From Amyelois transitella (taxonomy: Eukaryota > Arthropoda > Insecta > Lepidoptera > Pyralidae), in the NCBI RefSeq assembly GCF_032362555.1, contig NC_083506.1:7487501-7551500 (forward strand): 64,000 nucleotides of DNA. The letters run 5' to 3'. Positions 36,901-48,700 of the stretch are shown here, in pieces (the stretch's first letter is position 1; each line of letters begins with the position of its first letter). The notes under the pieces are model-generated. The model saw nothing but the letters and a program-made list of their open reading frames with translations, was not told the DNA's origin and searched no databases. A program made the translations under genes and the position numbers.

Positions 36901-38609
36901 TCTTCAGCAATTTCGTTCAAAGCCAACCACCGCCTAAAATAAAATCTTCTGAATAAACAAGGATGGCCAACGAAATCATAATTTCTGTGTTCATTTCGTT
37001 ACCTATTCTTTGTCTTGAATATTTGGTAAGGTAATACAAACCTGTTTGGGGCCAATACCAGGGACTTGATTGGTTTATGTTTATCCTGAAGCCTGATGAA
37101 CTTCTGCTTCTTTTGTAAGTGGTTGTGGATGACTATGACACCTCCGGCCGGGTAAATGATTTCAGATTCCGTAAGATAATGCGCGTTGTATCTGTAAGAC
37201 CATGTTTATAACTAAGAACAATTTATTCCATTTATGCAATAATAAAACCGAATTAGTTAAGAAAAGTTTGGTGAAGTCTTACTGACTTTTAGTAATAAAC
37301 ACTGTTGTTGTGGAGGTCGGTATGAATTTCCTCTATGGATGGATTGCATGCATGAATGGAATATGCTAAATGGGTACGTAGTTCGAAAAAAATACCTATA
37401 AAAACAGCTCATTTGAGCGATGCCTAATTTTGAAAGCGAACAGGAGAAAATTTTCTAATATTTACGAAAATAAGAGTCCAGGAAACATTTACTTTATATA
37501 TCCTATATCCTAATTATTATTCATCCTGAGTTCAATAGAAGTCTTTGCTATTGCTTCTTTTTATTACAAGAACTCAGAAAGCAATAAATATCTAATATTA
37601 AAAAACAATAAAAAGAAACTTTAAAAAAACACTAAAAAGTTATAAATAATCGAAAATTAAATTAACAATACGTCGTACCTAGACGATTAGTGGGTTACTA
37701 ACTTACTACCTACCCTACACCGGCTCCAGAAATTGATGTAGGTTAGGTAGATACCAACCCGCTAATCGCCTAGGTACTGTCGTATTGTTAATTTAATTTT
37801 CAAACATTATTAGCACTTTCCTGTTTTTAAATTATTTATTTGATCCTTTTTAGTGTGAGTAAATTTACGTGATAGTGCCAAACATCTGCTCATTTCTTCT
37901 TTTTTAAGCTCTGCTCTCTGCTTCTCTTTTTAAGCTAGCTTAAAACGCTGCTGAAAACTGGTTTTTATAATTCACTTTTACAATCTATATAAATATGTAT
38001 GATGAATGAATGCTGAACTGTCAATACTGTTGATTTTTAATGTGTTCCTTATCTATATACCTACATAGGTAACATATAATATCTTCCACATTTATGACCA
38101 AACCTAAACTAAATATCTATGGGACCAACCGGACACTCTATTCTTTTAAATACATACATATAATCACGTATATATGCCTTGCGGGGTAGATAGGCCATGT
38201 TCACTAGCGACTCGTTGTTGTGAGACGTAAAGGAGGACATTTGTATAATGTTTTTTTCCGAGTAGATCATACTCTTATGGTACAGAGGTTAAATATGGAA
38301 CCATGATCGAATCATATCAATTTTCCCTAGTCACGACAGTCGGTTTAATGTAATTACCTACCTACCGGACTTTCCATAACAGAATCATGGTCAAAGGCAA
38401 ACCCAGAGTGTGCTTAGGGAAGGCTCTACTCAAGATAAATGCCAGGTCGATTATAATTATAAAATTTGAAATTTACACAACTTTTAGGAATTAGGTCAGT
38501 TGGTCGAGTGATGATGGTGCATTGCTGTTATTAAAACTTACTGGATATCAGTTCGAAGTCCATAAAAGATGCGCGCCGAAAGATTTGGAGACGTTGTAAC
38601 GGCAGCCAT
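27926..38609 (-). CDS. CFAP57: Cilia- and flagella-associated protein 57 (CFAP57/WDR65)
   Basis: Exons in order: 38542-38609, 37042-37191, 36654-36933, 36325-36441, 35869-36026, 35269-35387, 34977-35082, 34751-34892, 34068-34272, 33654-33871, 33305-33453, 32744-33158, 32369-32509, 31790-31930, 31293-31436, 30620-30851, 30343-30536, then one of 30155-30251 or 29937-30033, 29530-29699, 28921-29100, 28272-28466, 27926-28051. All phases fit; 1248 residues, about the length of vertebrate CFAP57. Residues 1-709 are two WD40 domains ([25 protein letters not shown]). Residues 710-1248 are coiled coil with the family signature [17 protein letters not shown] and NQIEP, then LFHKYVED and a [11 protein letters not shown] block. 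Family members sit on the axoneme near inner dynein arms. In insects cilia are restricted to sperm and sensory neurons, so expression should be restricted. An X-box-like site precedes the gene. Confidence 0.97.
29937..30033 (-). CDS. CFAP57: CFAP57 alternative exon 18b
   Basis: A 97-base exon with a phase-0 acceptor and phase-1 donor encodes 32 residues plus a split Asp codon: [19 protein letters not shown] and so on. It is flanked by an AG (taacag) and a GTAATT donor. It can be joined to 30343 on one side and 29699 on the other without a frame change, exactly like its neighbour at 30155. Of the 32 residues 12 match that neighbour, including the opening IEP and most hydrophobic heptad positions. 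Confidence 0.8.
30155..30251 (-). CDS. CFAP57: CFAP57 alternative exon 18a
   Basis: A 97-base exon, phase 0 to 1, encoding [19 protein letters not shown] and so on (32 residues plus a split Asp codon). The acceptor is 'atatag' and the donor GTACGA. Splicing it directly to the exon at 30033 would shift the frame and meet TGA after six codons, so the two should not be used together. The vertebrate protein has one equivalent segment of this length. Confidence 0.8.
30930..31230. other. GC-richer insertion in CFAP57 intron 15
   Basis: About 300 bases of higher GC content with a 62-codon plus-strand open frame and CpG-rich words (cgtcgtcgtcggaggcgtcgc), unlike the rest of the intron. It may be a fragment of a mobile element. 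I recognise no protein in either strand. Confidence 0.3.
31995..32130 (+). repeat. Repeat family D copy in CFAP57 intron 13
   Basis: 'aaggatcctggagtgggcagatcaggtttttatgcgaagagactcg' and 'ggggaacctacgttcaattcatggttc' follow the same order as in 3700-3950. Confidence 0.6.
32219..32280 (+). repeat. Repeat family A fragment in CFAP57 intron 13
   Basis: 'aaggctgttgactctgcctaccacgcaagcaatatagacgtgat' is a diverged copy of the family A core. Confidence 0.55.
34309..34356. repeat. 23-base direct duplication
   Basis: 'taacacatcagtatgtaggtatc' occurs at 34309-34331 and again, identical, at 34334-34356 in CFAP57 intron 8. It looks like a recent small tandem duplication. Confidence 0.9.
34558..34573 (-). 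repeat. Homopolymer run of 16 C (G on the coding strand)
   Basis: Sixteen uninterrupted C on the plus strand, in the CFAP57 intron between the exons at 34068-34272 and 34751-34892. The transcript would carry 16 consecutive G, able to form a quadruplex. Length may be affected by sequencing. Confidence 0.9.
37652..37801. repeat. 150-base snap-back hairpin in CFAP57 intron 1
   Basis: Outer arms 37652-37696 and 37756-37801 are near-perfect reverse complements (gaaaattaaattaacaatacg at the base; gattagtgggtt near the top). Inner segments 'ctacctaccctaca' and 'tgtaggttaggtag' extend the stem, leaving a loop of about 20 bases. Shape fits a small foldback MITE or a miRNA-type hairpin; I see no clear target-site duplication. 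Confidence 0.8.
38146..38200 (-). repeat. Repeat family A fragment in CFAP57 intron 1
   Basis: 'tacatacatataatcacgtatatatgccttgcggggtagatagg' is the reverse of the family A tail. Confidence 0.6.
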
Positions 38610-38711
38610 GATTAATAAAAACTAAACTAAAACAATTATAATAAACAATAATAAACCTAAACAATATATAATATTATTATCACTGGTTATTCGAATAAAA
38701 AAGTCTTCGTC

Positions 38712-38725
38712 GTTTCCATGGTTAC
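38712..38725 (-). promoter_or_regulatory. X-box-like RFX site upstream of CFAP57
   Basis: On the coding strand the site reads GTAACC-AT-GGAAAC, 103-116 bases upstream of the start codon. Each half differs slightly from the ciliary X-box GTTGCC-(N1-3)-GGCAAC, with one violation of the looser RYYNYY-N-RRNRAC form (A at the third base). RFX factors activate ciliary genes through such sites placed within about 150 bases of the start. Function is inferred from position and gene identity. Confidence 0.5.
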
Positions 38726-38867
38726 CCTGTAAATAATAGACTAGGTTTATTTTCATGAACATTGCAATAGATGAGGCAAAAGCATACGAAATGAAACATT
38801 CACGCGATGGATAAGGACAAAAAAAGGATTTTAAGGATCTCCAAATCACATATAGTAGGTACCTATA

Positions 38868-39037
38868 AAACAAAGTCGCTATTTTAGTCTGTTTGTCTGT
38901 ATGCTTAAATCTTTAAAATTACGCAACGGATTTTGATGCGGTTTTTTGTAACAGGTAGAGTGATTCAAAAGGATGGTTTTTATGTATAATTTTTTCCGAA
39001 TTTTGCACCCGTGCGAAGCCGGGGCGAATCGCTAGTA
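38868..39037 (+). repeat. Interspersed repeat ending in 'gcgaagccggggcgaatcgctag'
   Basis: Starts 'aaagtcgctattttagtctgtttgtctgtatg' and ends 'cgtgcgaagccggggcgaatcgctagtag'. Organisation resembles family C (a GC-rich end plus a 'tctgtttgtct' end) but the sequence is different, so it is kept as a separate family. Confidence 0.5.
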
Positions 39038-39359
39038 GAAAATAAAATATACCTACTCTTATTTAAAAAAAGCAACATAGTACGACGTAACAGTTAAAAT
39101 TCTTTAGATATTTACATAAAATATCTACTATTCCTACATCTATTGTAACAAACTGCGCATTCACGTACCTTTATGAGCGTTGACCATTTAACGGGCTGAT
39201 TGGTGCTCAATGTCGTCTGCGGTGGCATCCGCCTTGCAATTCCCGAGATAAGCTGCAGCTTCCTTCGATGTTTCTTGCTGTACTTCATTCAAGATATGCT
39301 GAGCTCTTCATTTGCAGAAGATTTTTGAGGAAAGATGTTTCCACAAACGACTACATTAG

Positions 39360-39480
39360 GTACGTATAAAATCACGACTCTTTCACAGAGGGGAAGGCAG
39401 AGGCTAATCTTTCCACTTACAACGATCCCTGCATTTTTCGAAAGAAGATCAAAAGTAAATGACTACTTTTCATCTTCTTT
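39360..39480 (+). repeat. Diverged repeat family B copy
   Basis: 'tataaaatcacgactctttcacagaggggaaggcagaggctaatctttccacttacaacgatccctgcat' aligns in order with 19008-19250 but with many differences. Confidence 0.6.
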
Positions 39481-42439
39481 CTTTCATCCACATGCATAAT
39501 CACATCTCTTCTCATCAAGCAGGTAGTTAACTAAGCAGATTTTTCCTCCTGCCGTTACATCCTCACGTTCTCTGGAGAGGAGCCAGGGGTCGAAAGCAGG
39601 TTAACTAAGCAAATATACAAGAATTGTGAATAAGATCTTCGGAAAGGGAAGGCCAAGACCAATTCCTTGATTAAATCGGGTTAGCGAAAGGTGTACCGTT
39701 AATCACAAAGAGCAATTAGAGAATAAATTTTTATTCTGCAATTGTGCAGGTACCCCCAGGTACCCAGGTTTTCAAATTCCTTTACCCATTTATTTTCAGT
39801 TTCCTAAAGATGACTCAGTGGTTGGTAGTTTATGTAGATAACCCGATTTTTTGTTAAAAAAAAGTTGGTGTACTAATCTAAACTGCGTGACATACTTCTA
39901 CGTGCAGTCTGCAATGCTAATTCAACGGTCTGGTTTTCGCCTTACTTTATTTGTACAGTTTGCTAGTAGTTACACTTACACACTTTCTCTTTATGTTTGT
40001 ATTTACATCTCAGTATCTGTCCTATACTTATAACAAGGCACATTAGTATTTAATAAAAATAATTCAAATTCAAAACTTTTCGTTCCATTCCTTCTTGTCT
40101 TTCTCTTGTCCTTAAATTCGCTAACTGCTTTCCACTAGCCAGATGGGACACAGAACACCAGTATGGGTGGAAACAAGATGAAACTTAATTTTCATAAAAA
40201 ATGCCGCATTCTTTATTTTCTTTACTACTATACATCACAAAGCTACAATTAGATAATGATACGCAATGCGAAGAATTATGTCAACACCTTTTTTCACGAA
40301 AGCTTATCTACAATATTACGATTTCCAGCGAGTGAAACAAATAATGATTTAATTGGTAATTCATTTTGTAAATAAATAACAATAAATAGAGTTTATGAAT
40401 CAATAAAGCAATTGAGCAAGATATCTATGAAGAGACTCTTTAAACGATTTGGTTAAATTAGAACAATTGATGATGTAGTACAACAAAATTGTTGTGTCTT
40501 ACTAATCCATGTCATCTGTCTATACTGTAAGCCTTTAGACATCTATGTAAACTACGTCGAGGCTTTTGACCTCACATTAATGTCATTATTTCGGTAAAAT
40601 ATTTTATCTGACAATACAAAAGTTGGCATCGTATTGACGTATGAAAAAATATACTTTTAACCTCTTATTGAATGAAGAGGTAAAATCAAAAAATATAAGT
40701 TGCAGCGATTTGATACAAAATAATTCTGAACGCATTCACTAGCGTTTATTACAACCAAGAGAATTGTAGCTGTCGTTTAATTGACTCTTCACAATATCTG
40801 ATTTGCGGGACCTGCCTTATTGCAGTTAGTCGCTACTTGATTAATGGTGCATGGCACACTTATGCCATTATCTTTCATTAGTAGGACTGAATCCATCCAC
40901 CACAGTATAAGCCGAAGAAGAAAAGCATATATTATAGTAGTCAGAATAGATTCCAAAAGCATTAATCATTACCAGTATGCTCAATTAATTAAAAAAATAA
41001 TAATAAATTAATCTAGATCAAATACTTTCACCATACAGTTCCGCATCATATGCTAACGTCGTACCTATGAGAATAATAAAAGAGATTCTGTCTTAGGCAG
41101 TAAAAATAGTTTGGTACCAGCCAAACATGCTTGGAAGGTTGATTGAATGTTTTAACAATCTTATGTATCTTCTTTTTTCTCTGACTTCTCTATCTTTCTT
41201 ATAATAAATATGACTTATGTAATAATAGCTGAAACCAAATAACGCATGTCGTCAGTAAGGTAGCCCCATGAAATTTAAGTGGGCTATTGGATCGATAACA
41301 CGATCGCGTGTTAGGAATGGTGTTATTTTGGTGGCTAACTAAAATGCCTACAGAAGAACCAAAGTCAGCTAGCTATACATACATAGAAAATATAGCCTTT
41401 TGAATATGAATCGTTTTAGCTAGTCATGCAATGGATCTTTAAAAAATTTTCGTTATAGGCAACTCTGCTGCTAGATAGCTAGGTACTTATTTCTGCTTAA
41501 ATTTATCATCGGCTTTTCTTTTTAATTATATTGTTAAGTTTATACGACAGGCATCCTACCTATCTATCTAGCACTTCAGTTGATAGTTCATCCTCTGAAG
41601 TTCGAATAAAACCCTTTGGCAAATTTTCTTTCTTTCTTCGAAATTGTTTTCGGTAAAATAATAATATTATTTTTATCGAAATTCTATTTCGATAAGAAAT
41701 AATAAGTCTATGAAGACCTATAAATATACGTCTATCTACCTGGAGTAAAACTATGAACCGTTAAATACCTACTGCTTACTTTACAAGTAGTTATAAATTA
41801 GTTATACCCATTTGTATGTAGTAGTATGTAGTTAGCGACATTTGAATCTTACCTGAAAACAATACTGTTGTGCAATATTGTGGTTGACATTATGTACGAC
41901 TAAATGTACTTCGATGTGTATAATGAATATTTCCAAAGTTTACACGACCTTCGCCTTTTCTGCGTGTGACGCGGTTTATTGTACCAACAATGGCGTCATC
42001 ACAGATTTTATAATAAGTAGCCTTATTGGTATTCCATTTGGAATAGTTATCCTTAAGGCATAAACATTTTAGAATCACATTGAATATAATTTACACCGAT
42101 GAGAAATTAACGAGATTCTATTAATACATGCACTTAATTTGATTTTTCTAATTAATTTTATGAGCATTGCGGAATGCTCTACTCTACGACTTCGCTTTTG
42201 TTATTAGTTGTTAATGTGTGATAGCTTAAACCTTTTTTCATTAAAAATTTTATATTGGGACGTATCTTATTCACAGTTCATAGTGATGGAGGACATTTAG
42301 AAGGCAACTTCAATATCGTATGCTGATACGATTGATTCCACACTTTTATGGTGTAAATCATATCTCTATGATATGACGTGCTGTGCACATAAGGGCATGA
42401 TCCGCATGATGCAGTGATTCGGTAGGATGCGTCAGCGAA

Positions 42440-42726
42440 TCAGTTGTTCAGTGCGGCTGCGGTGGCGCTGCTGGGCCGGCGCGAGCGAAGGCCGAGACTA
42501 CGACTAGTGTGCCTCTACTCGCGACGCCGACCGCCGCGACGCCGACCAATCTCCTTCATTACCCGCCGCAAAAACAAACACTATAATTATCTAAGTGCGA
42601 TAAAACGATACAACGCGTTATCATCGAGCGATAACTAACCACACAGATAACAGATAAACTCCGAAGTGGTCGACGCCAGTGCTTGTGCTGTGTATTATGT
42701 AAAGATCCAAAAGTAGATTTCCAATA
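42440..42726 (+). promoter_or_regulatory. GC-rich promoter/5' UTR of the NPF-motif gene
   Basis: An arthropod initiator word TCAGT lies at 42448-42452, followed by about 110 bases of CpG-rich sequence (ggcgctgctgggccggcgcg; gcgacgccgaccgccgcgac) and then the leader up to the ATG at 42727. The initiator call rests on sequence match only; no TATA box is seen. Confidence 0.45.
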
Positions 42727-45700
42727 ATGACTACCATGGCTGGACCTCGCAAGACCATTTCTATTCACGACTATCCTGAACACCTGAATCCGTTCAGGGA
42801 AGAGGACAACCACAACAAAATAAGGTTCTGGACCATCGGAAGGAAGCTCAGCCGGTCCAATAGTATCACCTTCAAGGACCTTAAAAATTCATGGTGAGTT
42901 TTCAATTTAATCAAATTAATTCTATCTTCGAAACAAACTTTAATTCTTTCGTTTATTTAAGTATTATACCTACTACTATACCTTACTAAATAAACTTAAC
43001 CTTCGACACGGGTTTTCACTTTAATGATTGTAGCTTGTGTACCTACAAATTGTTCTTGGAAAAAATAATTAAGGTTCAAACGTGTTCCTCTTTACGAGAA
43101 ATAATTCAAACCACAGTTATTTACCTATATAGTTTACTCTAGGTAGTAGGTATAAGGTACCTAAATAAGTATAATCACGTAAATACAATACACAGTTAAA
43201 TGAGTCAAAATAAATGCATGGTTGTAAAAAAGTGATCGTGGCAAGTGGAAAGAGGTAGTCTCTGCCTACCCCTCCGGGAAAGAGGCGTGATTTTATGTAT
43301 GTATGTATGTATGTTGTAAAAAAACCGGCTTAGTGAGAGTCGGATTCGCGCACTAAGGGTTCCGTACCATCATCACGTTTGTTATTTAATATTTATATTT
43401 TAAAATCGACCAAAAATGTTGCGCCTGTAGGTACCAAAAACGTAATTTTTAAACTTACGTTTTTTAAATTAAATAGGGTCCCGTTCTTAAATTGCAGGTA
43501 CGGAACCCTAAAAAATTACGTGACACTATCAGTTGATTGATTAGTTTTGTTACTGATTCAACAAAATCTCTTCCAATTTAATTAGGCAAATAACTTCGTG
43601 TTTGATGCTATGGAACCTCATGGCGTAGAGGAGCCGTAAGAAATTTTTAAGATACACTAAGATAAGAAACGAACTAGATTCTCCTATCTTATTTGCTGCA
43701 GTCACGCAATGGTTAAGGTATGTTATATTTACCAATGGAATGAATTTTTTTTTGGAATTCGAATGAGAAGTTAATTTTGTATTGCCCTGCACTTGGTTTG
43801 TAGGTATGTATTACTCTGTTAAGTGACAATAAATGAAAAGTTAGATCATATCAATGATTCAGTATCCAACCGCAACCCGTTTATGCCAACTTCGCCCAAT
43901 AATGATGTGATATAATTTTTACCGAATTCATAATATGTCTACATAATAATGACTAGCTGTGCCCGCGACTTCGTCCGCGTGGAATAGTTATTTTGGGCAT
44001 AATTAAAGACCTCAATAATGAATAATTTTCTCCGCTTTTTTCACATATTCCATTATTTCTTTGCTCCTTATAGTTGCAGCGTGATGTTATATAGCCTAAA
44101 GCCTTCCTCGATAAATGGTCTATTCAACGCAAAATTAATACTATACAACGCGAATTTTTCAATTCGAACCAGTAGTTCCTGAGATTAGCGCGTTTAAACA
44201 AACGAACTCTTCAGCTTTATAATATTAGTAGATATAGATGATAATTTTATTGTATTATGAATTTACATTCATCTGTATTATTGTATTTAATTTAATTTCA
44301 CATTATTTCAAGTAATTTTTAAGCATTCAAGATGTAACAAAATCTCAAAGTGAATAATGCAAGCAAGTGCCGTCTGAAGTATTTATAGAGTTGTAGTCAC
44401 AAGTGAGTTACATGTTATATTCATGTCCACATTGGGTGTGATTGACATTAAATTCATATGTTTACGTGTTCAAAACGCGAAAATATTCGGCAGATTTACG
44501 TAGTAACAATACAATAATTCCTTCCACCGCAAAACCGACCAAATAATCAAATTAATAATGTAATCAAATTAGACAGTAGTTCTAACTACGAGTTCAAAAG
44601 TATTTTCTGCGGCAATAAAATCATTGAACATGTCGTAAAAGGTGACGTGTACGACGAAGGTGATACTACACTGGATTAGTGTTGTTGATACAGCAGGCAC
44701 GCAGATGTAGGCTATAAAGAAGGCTATGGTTTGAGTAGAGTACCGGTAGCCTAGACATATTAAAATTACGCGTAGAAGTCATAATCACTATCTACTTACG
44801 TTATTATAATAATAAATCCCCAGTGTGTCTAGGTAGACAATACGATAATAGATAATGGGATTACTGCAACCCAAATAATATAAAAAAAAATTCAAGGAGA
44901 ATTGGATAGCTCAGACTGACAGTCGATCATCAAAATTGAAAATCTTTTCGCAGCATGGAAGTTTACATAACGGTTCCCTAGTTTTGAAGTCAATTGTAGG
45001 AATGCTGAATGGAATCGAGAATATACTTAGAGAGATTCTAGATGACCTACAAGAAGCTCCTTAAACAGTAAATAGGAAACTCGCAATAACTCAGAATGTT
45101 TGTTGAACGGGAACAAGCAATTTTGAACTCGGTAGTCATTAACCGAAATAGGTTGAACCAGAACTTACGATCAATTGACAATTAATTTGTAAAACATTGT
45201 AAACTAGTATTAATTCACAAAGGCATACGTATTAAGAAGTGAATGTAATTATGATAATTCACACATAATTCTTGTACGAATTTATAATATTAATATTAAT
45301 AAATAAATAACGAAGTAGTCACGTAGGTTAGAATTGAAATGGCACAGTTTCATCGATTGACAATCTTAAAATGCAAGGAAAATGAAAAACATAAATATGT
45401 TGAAAACACTTGTCGTTCTCTTCGAGAACATTTTTTTAGGTGTTTCTATTTGAAACAGACATCACACAAACGTCCTAAGCACAAAGTGGTTGGTCATCAT
45501 CATTATGGTGGCCTTTTGAGGATTCAACTCGAATATACTTAGGCCTCTTCCCTTTTCTTCCGCTCTTAGCGATTTTGTGTTGATTTAGTATCGGCTCCCG
45601 TGCCGTCGGATGTCGACCACCCAGCGCCGCGGTGGTCTGCCGCAGTTGGTAATATTACACAGATGTCTAAATATAAATAGGGAATATGAAACACAATTAC

Positions 45701-48700
45701 TTAGTAATGAAATAACAGCACAATTAATAATACTGCTAAATAGAATTAGAAACATAGGTATTGATTGTGCGTCATGAATAAGGAGGAAACTATCGAATTG
45801 TATTGTGCAGTTGAGTCGAGATCAAGGAGTTTGGCTTATATTAAAAAAATGGATTCAATTTGCTATTCTTAAAGAAAACTATGTTTGTACTTAACTTCGA
45901 CTGGATACGCGAATTTTGTGTGGTATATTTATTTTTCACACTAATTTCAGCTCCAGTAAAAAGTAGCTTATGTCCCTCCTGAATATCCGTGGCACATACA
46001 AAACACACAAATTACTCTTTATTAATAGAGTGGATATGGATATTTCGTCGTTGTCGAAATTTCGAAATGATAACCTTTATTTCACAAAGCATCTTATTGG
46101 TTCTCCTTTAAACTTCTGCATGCTAGAACAGTTATACAAGCCGAATTTATCAAATGTATGTTTAATGAAATATAATTACTTATATATTTTCTGCTTTTTA
46201 ACTTACTTCAAGAAAGGAGGAGGTTCTCCTTTCAAACGTTTTTACGGGTTAATTAAAGTTCTCTTTCTTACGCTTATCAAAAATCTTTATAAATTGGCTA
46301 GCCTTACAAACATTTTTAAGTAAAAATTGGTACATGTGTGGGAGTCTAATTAGGTATTATATTTTATTGCTTTCTATTAATAACACAATTGTTTTGCGCG
46401 CTAACCTTCGCTTGGTCCGGACAATTAACATATTCCCCAACACGACACATCAAGTAACATTATATGACAGGGTCGCCGGTGTGGATGATCAACCTCGTTG
46501 TGCAGGATCACAAGTCAAGAACTCCATGCGAGTTTCACAACAGACCAATGCAATACCTATGAATATAAACGGATGTTAGTACATAAAATATGCACATACA
46601 CTAAAGCTTTATTTGCAAAACAATAGTTCGGATGATTAATATATACGTATTGAACATGAATGAAACAAAGCATCATATTTTATGAAAACAACAGTTTCTT
46701 CGGATACTAAGTGTACATCGGATTTCGGATACGAAATAAAAGACTATACAAAAAACATTAATGACGAGTTCATGCGTAAAATGTTAGCTATAAAGCCGAC
46801 AAGTACCACCAGAAGCTCGACCGTATAAAAAAATAATCCAGTCTATAAAGGATTGCAATTTATGGTTTGAGTTGGAAAACTCAAAAACAGGTAGCATTAA
46901 TAGAGAATTATTAGGCCGAGCAAATAGGAACATACCTAAAAAGTAAGACTATTAGGAATAAAAGCTTTAAAACCATTTTTGTTCTGTGTAAACTACACAG
47001 AGGAAAAAAAATCCTACCGACAAGTTAAATACCCATCAATAAATCAATATAGAACAGAGGTAACTTACTTTTATTGATTAACGATATATAACTTGTACTA
47101 ACATATGATAACGTACAGCCAAAAAAAGGGCATAGGAAGCTAAGAGGCATGTGTTACTTGCGAAATGTACCTACTCTGAAACTCTGAGAGACTGAGAGAA
47201 CCTGCGGGCACTAACTAGTAGAGAATATAATAATGAAAGTATGTCGACAGTTACAGTACCTAAGTATAGATCAAGATATCATAAACAAAGAACACTGACG
47301 ATCACATTGCACAAAGAAGTATTATATTTTATACAATTAGCCTTTAGCTCCCAACACTTATTGTGTTAATTTTATACTAATTACTGCACCCGTACAAAGT
47401 GCATAATGCGCAAAAGAAGAGCGAGTATGGAAGACAATAAATAATGAGTCATACGTTTAGCGAAATTCTTGTACATATAATATTCTTTGTGAGTAAATAA
47501 GTAGGTCATGTTGGTGTTAGATTAGTTAGAGCCCCTGTTGCTGCCAGTTTGTTAGCACGACCTATGAAGGTCGAAGGCTCAAGGTGTATGGTTCAATAAT
47601 GCTGAAAGTTATATAAAAAGTAAACAGGTCGATTTTGAACAACAATGAATGAAAAATGCCTACAATATAAAAAGTAGGAATATTAGGACTTTCTATTCAT
47701 TTGACTTACAGGTCTGCCAATCAACCTTGGCATTGCATTGGGTAAAAGTAAACTTTGGTCTAGCAAATTATTATTAGATGTTTTAAAATAAATTAATTAT
47801 AGTGTTCGAGAATATACAATGAAAGAATCTGGCAATTTCGTAATAAAATCAAAAAGTACTTGATTAAAATTGGCAACAGAATCATCACTCGTTTTTTCGA
47901 TCATTATATTGATAATTAAAAAGATATACGCTTATCTTATGTTTTGAAAAGGAAAACTTGTGTTTCACGACCTTATCATTATAGTGCACATAAACTATGT
48001 GATGGCCAGTTAAATGCAAGCGTAAAGATAACAACATTGAATCTCGCGGATCCTGTTCCAATATCTTCTTCTGTTAGGGTCAAGATCAGGTCATTTTTAT
48101 CAGATTTATGTCCTATGTTTACGTATCCTCAACTTCAAGTACAGAAGTCTCCGTCTAATAAACATAGCTTTATTTACGTACGTATTATTTTAAGTAAGTG
48201 TATAAAATATTTAAATGTATATACATATTTTTACTGACATTATGTCATTACCACATTATTTCTCTTTCACCTTTACTACACTAGGTTCAAAAATGACTTC
48301 AATACTTTTTTACATTCGCATTAGTAAAATTAGTATAGATTTTTAGTCCTGTTTAAGTATTTCCAGTCGAATCCTTCTAATATTATCATTTTAAAGTTAA
48401 GGAAGTACACAAGTTAGACAGTAAGCATTTTGCAAATTGAGTTCAGTGATCTCTGAAACAATTGAGGACAGTGAAATTAACCAACAAATGCGAAATAAAA
48501 GTGCGAATCGCTGCTTTAACTCCAAATGATAATTTTATGAGCAATAAAAGTGATAATTAGACTATTCTATTTTTATCATTTTAGGGTAGCCTAGATCTTC
48601 TATGTATCATCAATTAGTATTTGATTATACATTATTGAGTTTTTGTCATAACAAAGTTTATAAGTAGTAGTGTTATTATCGAATCAATTAAAAAATATGT

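Larger units (their letters stand above)
38610..42447. other. Intergenic region between divergent CFAP57 and the NPF gene
   Basis: No gene supported. Contains the CFAP57 upstream region, a repeat at 38868-39037 ending 'gcgaagccggggcgaatcgctagtag', a diverged family B copy near 39360-39480, and a short family D piece near 39560 ('ctctggagaggagccagggg'). The rest is AT-rich with no open frame worth reporting. Confidence 0.55.

Noticed and set aside
45970-46323. 117-codon open frame in NPF-gene intron 1
   Set aside because: No domain or splice support; AT-rich sequence with random-looking codons.
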